Assembly (NCBI GenBank): GCA_025024175.1
Contig: QCXZ01000138.1
Coordinates: forward strand, 45,293,092-45,357,091
Length of the DNA: 64,000 nt
Source: Rhyzopertha dominica
Taxonomy: Eukaryota; Arthropoda; Insecta; Coleoptera; Bostrichidae
Reading direction: 5' to 3'
Under the pieces are notes generated by a model. That model was not told where the DNA came from and ran no database searches. It was given only the letters and a program-made list of their open reading frames with translations. This document shows, one piece after another, positions 57,555 to 64,000 of the stretch (positions within the stretch are counted from its first letter, which is position 1; each line of letters begins with the position of its first letter). A program made the position numbers and the translations under genes.

Positions 57555-58676
57555 GTAAGTAATTATCCACGTTTGCACGTAAGATAGTCGCGCCTACTGT
57601 TTTATTATACGTCTTCGGCATTCTTTCGAGTTTTACGGCCCGGCTAATTTATGAAATGCAAGTAATTTCTCTCGTGTCGTAAATTTTAATTTTTATCTGG
57701 TGGTGTTTTAATCTTGTTGTTTGCAACGCCGTGTTATTCAGCGATATATTAATGCTGTATCATTAGAGGCTCCGGTAATGATGTTTCAACATTAAATGTA
57801 ACAAGAGGCGTTTTATAGTAGGAATAACATTGAATCTAATGATAAAAAAACATAAACACTTTTGCCTTAACCAAGATTCAGAGGTATTAAAGTTTGTGAA
57901 TGATTTACATTATTTTCAAAGAAATTGTTGTGGTGGTATAAGACAAATTTCATAAGAGATCGCTTACATTTCTTTGCAGTATATACGAGTATAGCATCAT
58001 CAAGTATGTGAATCATGCGATTATAGTTCTCACATTACCTGTTATGTTAAAGAAATGTACTCGAGGTTAACCCTGTTCAGAAGTCAAAGTGACACTACAA
58101 ATTTCCTTCAGATCCAGATCTGGTAGAATTAAATAAGTTATTAGCTAGTATCTCATCAATGCGCGTCGTTATCCACCATGTAAGGTACCTACATAACTCT
58201 ATAGAACATATAGATGCGACTGCTGCCTTATATCTTTCGGTTTTATGGATCATATAAACGAAACAAATTGCGGAAATAGCATCACTAGCATGGCTACAAT
58301 TTATATATTACAGATTAATGTATGCATAATTTCATGTTTTATGGTCGTATTGGGATCTTTTGATAAATAAAATAAAAATGGAAACGTTAGTCGGAACCAA
58401 TTTCTTACGTGTTACGCCTTTTTTCATATCTTATGGGAAGAAAGTAATTATTGAAAATTGGTTTTGTAAGTTCCAATTTGAGAATTAAGTGTCTGCGTAA
58501 TGTACCACAACACCACAAGGTTCTCGTTTGGATACTTACTTACTTACTTATTATATGTGTCGATGAATCAACCTGGTTCGAAGTATTACTTCGACTAGTA
58601 ATTGTCATGTTATAAAAAATGCAATAGGAGCAACAAGAAAGATACCTTTGCCCCTCAGGATAGAGTTTAATACATA
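57555..58676 (+). other. Start of the presumed long intron of the zinc-finger gene
   Basis: AT-rich DNA without recognisable coding sequence. An acceptor-like TTTCTTTGCAG at 57969-57979 is followed by an open frame lacking the His residues expected for the interrupted finger, so it was not accepted as the next exon. Confidence 0.4.
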
Positions 58677-60245
58677 CGGGGTGAGCCAAGGTAACGCATT
58701 TCTTAATAACTTTAATAAGCGTTGAATAAAACCAAAAACTGTGCTTCCGGTTATACTGAAAACGCACAGCAACTTCGCTATTTTAAATATTGCACTTTAT
58801 TATTTCTCATTAAATTTTAAGTTCAGTTTGTTCAACATACTATATGTACAGTTTTCGAGAACATAAGCGCTCAAGCCGAAAATGGTCGTCTTTGGCGTTC
58901 TCCACCATTTTAAATATAATAGAAACTAAAACTCCTAGAAGACTGTGGTTCCAGTGCCTTGTAAGTGAAGGAAGTGGCATATCATTACAGCTTTAAAAAA
59001 TTTATTACCATTTCGATGAAATGCGGATTAGAACTAAAACGTGGACTATGAATAAAAAAAGAATATTATTTGTGATTTAGACAGTTAGCTTTAGCTTCCT
59101 TTTGCATAACATGCTGAAACTCACCGACCGCAACAGCTGACATTTTACCATCTGCTGTGGCTCGTCAAAGCTCGTTAATAAAGCGATTTTAATTACAAAT
59201 ATCAGAAAAGTGCAAATTTTTTGAAAACATTTGGGAACAGCAACGACCTGATATCAAAACAAAATAAATTTAATTTTGCACTTAAAAGTAGTAAACCTGT
59301 TTTATAATAGTATATTACATAACGAGACTTATTAGAAGCATATTATGCAGTTGTGGAGTGCCTAATTCCCTTCAACTTTAGTAATGTACTCTACTTTTTC
59401 ACGACGCCTTTATTGTTATTGCTTTATATTGCCTTTTTTCAGCAATAACTTATATGTTAATGACATTAAGTGTGACACTAAATGACTGTAATAACAAAAT
59501 ATTGACAGACGTCAGATCGACCTAGAAAATGGGGTTCATCGGATATAGTCTCTTACAATTGCTTACAATAATTGGAACGTTTAAATTTTAATTTTTTGCT
59601 ATTTAGAAATATCGTATATACCTTTAGAAAGACAGAAACATCAACCAAAAGTCTACATTTCCGGAGAGAAAGAAAAGATCCATCCGAGATAACGATACAA
59701 TGGAACTACAATTATTTTACAACACAGGATCACTCCATAACTGCAGCACCAATATTTTTGAAAATGGTTTTGTTCGAAAGCTCGCATACTGAGTGGTACA
59801 ATAACCAAAATTCGTAGAAGTGGAGGCTAAAAATAATCTGAAAGTTAGTCCTCGCAATTAGCAAAAAAGTATATTTGTTTAAGAAATACCTTACGCTTAA
59901 GCTAAATCTTTTATCTTTCAGATAAGCATTCATTTATCCGTAAATATCAAGTAGTTTTTAGGTATTGCTGTTTTGTATAAATAGGTTGTTCTCTTTCTAT
60001 CGATAGTTCGAATATATGTTTTTCCCTCTCCAGAATTCCAGCCTTAATAATCAAGTAGATACACAGTGTATTATAAACGATTTACTGATAAAGGAATAGA
60101 AAAATTATTTAATTTTTAAATTGTTATTTTCACAAAAACTGTACATCTTCAAAAATGTTTTTAAAATATACAGCACGAAAACAGTTTTACGTGTTTTCGA
60201 CGCATGTTAAGTTATGGAACAAATACTTACCCTCGGCTCACCCTG
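58677..60245. mobile_element. TA-flanked inverted-repeat element, 1.57 kb
   Basis: The left end CGGGGTGAGCCAAGGTAA and the right end (rc CAGGGTGAGCCGAGGGTAA) are flanked by TA. Similarity between the arms continues for about 80 bp (ATTTxTT, AACTTxAA, GCGTxGAA, AAACTGT words). An 81-codon open frame inside (59572-59817 +) has no transposase motif. It is a non-autonomous element, presumably inside the zinc-finger gene intron. Confidence 0.7.
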
Positions 60246-60257
60246 TATATTCAAATA

Positions 60258-60955
60258 CAGGGCTTCTATAAATAATTAATGCCACGTGAGCGGCGTTGAT
60301 CTCTGAATCAGTTGTGCCGCCTTTTTGTAACCGCTGCCAAGCTACAATAAGCACCATATACTGCACTGAAGGTTGCGGATCAAGTTATGGCAACGAAATT
60401 GATGCTTTTGTAAACACTTTCCAACAGCGGTCCTTTCAAAAGTAAATAATAACAATAAATTGCTTGTACGAAACTACACAATCGTACTTTCATAAACACT
60501 ACCTGCATTCATAGTAACCCCTCTTTTTTGCGGTACCGACTTTCAGACATGGCTTTATAAATTTAAATATTTTTTGCAATTTGAAAGCCCACGCAGTCAA
60601 TCTCAGCCTTCTTCCCTATTAACGTTTGTACTTCTTTTGTAACTAGCGTTGCACCGCCACAATTTAGCTGTTTACAATTGCTATTGGAACTGGCATTGTG
60701 CCAGTTAGAACAGATCCCAATTGTGGATTTTACCATTGTGACAGACTAAAAGATCATTTAGTCCCAGTACACAGCATATGTAGAAAATACACATTGCCCT
60801 GTGTTTTCTCAACAGTAAAATATATCAAATGATTCGACAGTCGACAGACTATCTGTCAAAGCCATACTTCCGTCCACTTTTTTGAGAGGCGGCAAATTGA
60901 TTAAGCGATAATTTCCATAAGCACCCGGGTGCAGTTCCTTTATAAGCGTTTTTAA
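60258..60955. mobile_element. TA-flanked inverted-repeat element, family A, inverted copy
   Basis: Starts CAGGGCTTCTATAAATAA after TA. GTGCCGCCTTTTTGTAAC, GCCAAGCTACAATA and, near the right end, GAGGCGGCAAATTGATT are reverse complements of the copies at 35842 and 62013. The right terminus is degraded (around 60945-60955). Confidence 0.7.
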
Positions 60956-61049
60956 GTAAATTCTTATTTCACTTTTTTGCTCGCCAATATAAAGAAAAAT
61001 TTGTAAATTGTACTAAGGGATATACAGGTTCTGGTGAACTTTTTCACTA

Positions 61050-61485
61050 ATTTTTCGCCCCAGAACCCCAAACTACCTTTGTCGGTTTAGCACATCCCCA
61101 CTTTGGTAGTTTTCCCCTAACATTAACGTAGTAAATCGGCCGGTGAGCTGTTCCGGCCTTAATTTATGCCTCATATTTTGCATTAAACGTACAGTAATTA
61201 GAGAAATGTGGTTGCCGTGAAATATAGGTGAAGGGTCGGGAATGTTTATAGTAATTGTGACCGTGTAGAGCCGGGACGTATGAGGTTGAACGGAGCTTGC
61301 CAAAACTGCAGTGGGGGAAGTACATAACAATGCATCTCCGTTGCAGATACACAAGAACCGTAAATCTGCACGAACGATGCGTTGGATGGTTCACTGTTTA
61401 TGTTTACCGAGGTGTCGCTGCCTTTGGTTGTAAACCACCGCGATTCGTACGAAGAAGCTGAGAATGTACGTTAGATAATGTCGTA
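61050..61485. promoter_or_regulatory. Non-coding GC-richer block, regulatory candidate
   Basis: Contains CGGCCGGTGAGCTGTTCCGG (hairpin-capable, 61138), CTTAATTTATGC, TTTTGCATTAA and AGTAATTAGAG, in a block of raised GC without transposon motifs. It resembles the blocks at 27200 and 50330 in mixing GGCCGG with AATTA words. It would be an intronic regulatory element if the zinc-finger gene extends rightwards. Confidence 0.35.
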
Positions 61486-62012
61486 TTTAACGTTTTTCTC
61501 TTTGCTCCTGTTCATAAAGTAATTCTAAGATCTTTAAATAATGGCACAAATTTTTTCGTCATAGTGAAAAATTACAAATGAGTGTGTTTTTCATATAAAC
61601 TTGCACGCGCTAACTCGGAGTATCTATTTGTTTACAACCTTAGCCCCAAACTTTAATCAGTTATCTATGGGTATACGTCCTTCAAATATCCGAATCCAAT
61701 CGAAACTAATACAGTTATGTAAAGATATTCGGGACTGTGGAAAAGTTATATCCGGAGTAATTTCTTAGATTTATTATAATGTGTTGAATCTACTGGAGGA
61801 AAATCTACATTTCTTAATATGTTTGTTTAGGTTAGCAAGATTTGGTTATTTTTTCCAGTCTGTTGTACTGTTGTACTCGTATTTATCACTTAAGTTATGC
61901 AAGCTGTATGCTTTAATATGAACAGTGTTCTAATAGTATACTGCCTGGTAAAATGAGCCTCCGTTGAAAAACTGTTACAAAATTATTTAGAAATGGGAAT
62001 AAAAGAGTAGTA
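61486..62012. other. AT-rich stretch, nothing recognised
   Basis: No coding or repeat signature. Confidence 0.35.
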
Positions 62013-62361
62013 CAGGGTTTCTATAAACCATTCATGCATCCAAGGCGCTTATGAAAATTATCGATTAAATCAATTTGCNGCCTCTCAGGAAAGTGACTTA
62101 TACTTGTCAATTGTCGATTTTTGAATTATTTGATATATTTTAATATGAGAAAATGCCTGGGAGTGTGTATTTTCAACATATTCTATATAGTCTTTTGTGG
62201 GATAATTAACTTTAAGATTGCAGAAAGCTCACATTTCGGACTGCAACCTTCACCTACTATCGCCTTGTATATTGTAGCTTGGCAGCAGTTACAAAAAGGC
62301 GGCACAAAGAATTCAGAAATCAACGCCGCCCGCGTTGCATGAATCAATTATAGAAGCCCTG
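62013..62361. mobile_element. TA-flanked inverted-repeat element, family A, short copy (349 bp)
   Basis: Begins CAGGGTTTCTATAAACCA and ends ATTATAGAAGCCCTG, with TA outside both ends. It shares TTATCGATTAAATCAATTTG, TATTTGATATATTTTAATAT and AGTTACAAAAAGGCGGCACA with the 676-bp copy, but lacks its centre. It is a deletion derivative. One N at 62079. Confidence 0.85.
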
Positions 62362-62448
62362 TATAAGGAAGCACGAGCACGTCAATATTGATGGGAGGTT
62401 GCCGATAAATTTAAGGATAAGAAAATGCACAAAGCGTGTTGGAGTATA

Positions 62449-62935
62449 CAGGGTATCCGGTAGTCGATGGTACGTTAGAACTTTACTGAAAACCTATCAT
62501 AGGATTGCCCTAAAAATTTAATTATTTAGGTTTTCTGGTCTGCTGTTCCCGTTTAAAATTTTTTCAGCAAGACAAGGTTATCATATATATCAAAAAGTAC
62601 TAGTAGTTTTGTTATTTTAAATGAGATTTCGATTTCGATTTCGGATCCTTACTCAATTTCTAATATCTTTTATTCACATATTCTTATATCTATCTGAGGA
62701 TGTTTTTGAGTTTTTTACCATTTTCTATTTTTTGCATCAATCAGGACGTTACACCCTTGTAACTTCGAATTTAAAACTGGCTGAATATTGAAATTCTATG
62801 AGTAAAATGAGGAATTTTTGGGCTTTTGAACCTCATCGATAAACTGGGTCAATATTATTCCTAGTTTTTGTTAGATTTTTTCTGCTTCTTCGAAGAAATG
62901 GAAAAAAGTGTGTTTTTCTGATGGAACACTCTGTG
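62449..62935. mobile_element. TA-flanked element left end (CAGGGTATCCGG)
   Basis: TA-CAGGGTATCCGGTAGTCG is followed by AT-rich DNA and then the transposase relic at 62940-63540, so this may be the 5' terminal repeat and leader of that mariner-like element. A matching right end was not found. Confidence 0.45.
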
Positions 62936-62939
62936 TAGG

Positions 62940-63540
62940 GTCTTCACAAATTAAAGCTGTTTTAATATGCCTTCGAAAATGCAGTTTTGTAAAAGAAATA
63001 ATGTTACTTTTACACATACAGCATTATTAAAACGAATGACTTCAGACGAGGGAAATATTTTTAATATATTAGCATACTTCTGTGAATTGCCACAAGCTTT
63101 GATGCGGAGTACAAACGCGGATTTAGGTATAACACGCTCATNTATGGACAATTTAAAATATATATATATAATACGCATCCTTTCAGAGAGTTATGGACTA
63201 ACGAGCTGTAATTTTAAAAACAACTTATTTTCATCCAAAGAAATAAACATTTTTAAGTTCGATAAAAATTTATGGGATATCAAAAAAATTTTAGTTTCCA
63301 CGTTGTTTCTTTGTTGAGCAAGAGCATAGTGAGATTCCTTATCTAGGACGAAGTATTAATATAAAAAAACAAGAATTTTTAAGATCAGTTGTCAACGATT
63401 TTTTGAAAGTTCGAAGCTACAATTTGATGGAGCTCCATCTCATTGTACCCCGACAGTTATATTTAAAATGATTGATAATCGATGTTTCAGGCGTTTACCA
63501 ACTTGGGATTGTCTGATCTCACACCCTTGGAGCTTTCATT
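62940..63540 (+). pseudogene. Mariner-like transposase relic
   Basis: A frame at 62967-63317 contains ADLGITRS-x-MDNLKYIYIIR, similar in layout to the second helix-turn-helix of insect mariner-like transposases. After a frameshift, LQFDGAPSHCTPTVIFKMID (about 63417-63480) is the second catalytic-Asp motif. SDLTPLELSF (about 63511-63540), in a third register, is the PDLTPLDFF motif. One N at 63142. The segment between the DNA-binding part and QFDGAP is shorter than expected, so an internal deletion is probable. Confidence 0.75.
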
Positions 63541-63555
63541 TGTAAAGATAATATA

Positions 63556-64000
63556 CAGGGTGTCCATTACAAAAGATGCATTTTAACCATTTTTGATAAC
63601 TCTCTAAACACTTCGTATAAGATTGACTCAATTTATCGTTGAGACTCAAACGCCTAAAGCTTCCTCATTTTAATAATAAAATGTCAATGTTCTGCTAAGT
63701 TACAATCTGATTTAAAAAAAATACTAAAAAAACTCAAAAGCTGTTTCAGGTTGTTACTTTTATGTATAAGCCGCAACATTGCATTGCTTGCCTCACATAA
63801 ATAGGTAAGTGCTACAATAGCACGCATAGTGAAATATCTAACTAGTAGTGTTATAGGTTGGTGTGGTTTGGTACTCGTGTGTAAATAAGTATATTTAAGT
63901 TAGACATTCGCATTTAACCAAATGTAGCAATAGATATTTGAACACCATATGCGTGTAAGTCATGGATACTTAGCATATAGAACAAGAAAATATTAAAATA
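63556..64000. mobile_element. TA-flanked element left end (CAGGGTGTCC), cut by window edge
   Basis: TA-CAGGGTGTCCATTACAA begins right after the mariner relic. The following AT-rich leader (TTTTGATAACTCTCTAAAC) is like the 5' part of mariner-type elements. It runs to the window end without its right terminus. Confidence 0.4.

Noticed and set aside
57379..57621. Minus-strand frames over the zinc-finger exon
   Set aside because: Shadows of the real coding exon on the opposite strand.
57969..58080. Possible next exon after TTTCTTTGCAG
   Set aside because: The frame joined to the previous exon (IYEYSIIKYVNHAII) lacks the Leu and paired His needed to finish the interrupted zinc finger and soon stops.
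1..64000. CRISPR arrays, bacterial operons, rRNA genes
   Set aside because: No regularly spaced repeat array, Shine-Dalgarno-led gene clusters or rRNA-like sequence were seen; the window is eukaryotic.

Overview
The window looks like a piece of an insect nuclear genome. It is AT-rich and gene-poor, has a small spliced intron with GT/AG ends, and carries relics of typical arthropod transposons: jockey/CR1-like, RTE-like and Ty3/gypsy retroelements, a Penelope-like element, Tc1/mariner, hAT and THAP-type transposases, and many TA-flanked inverted-repeat elements. Scattered single N bases suggest an older consensus assembly. A beetle would fit, but the species cannot be fixed from this sequence.

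Only one gene is clear. At 54.9-57.6 kb on the + strand, two exons (55075-57020 and 57075-57554, separated by a 54-bp intron) encode the N-terminal part of a large multi-C2H2 zinc-finger protein. It has an unusual block of six proline-rich [FHY]T-x-G-K-W repeats. The second exon ends inside a finger, so the gene must continue. No following exon was found in the remaining 6.4 kb, which is therefore probably intron filled with transposons. A second, weaker coding candidate is one symmetric 147-bp exon at 19203-19349.

Layout: 0-9.5 kb holds an RTE-like RT relic at the left edge, a foldback repeat, a jockey-like RT split by an insertion, a gypsy RT relic, two more transposon relics and a tRNA-derived SINE. 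11.9-16.9 kb holds a Tc1/mariner relic, a GC-rich island that could be a promoter, another non-LTR RT and a hAT relic. 19-31 kb has the candidate exon, inverted-repeat elements and a GC-richer patch with homeodomain-like AATTA motifs. 31-45.6 kb has three more non-LTR fragments, two hammerhead-like hairpins, foldback repeats and a 676-bp TA-flanked element. 46.7-52 kb has a candidate conserved non-coding block, a 1.48-kb element with very long inverted repeats, and a Penelope-like relic with GIY-YIG endonuclease. 52.5-54.3 kb has THAP and mariner relics. 57.6-64 kb, downstream of the zinc-finger exons, is a nested cluster of TA-flanked elements and one more mariner transposase relic.

All transposon coding regions seen carry stops, frameshifts or deletions, so none appears active. 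Several moderately GC-rich, non-coding patches stand out from the AT-rich background and are the best candidates for regulatory DNA. All calls come from reading the sequence by eye; no homology search or alignment was run.
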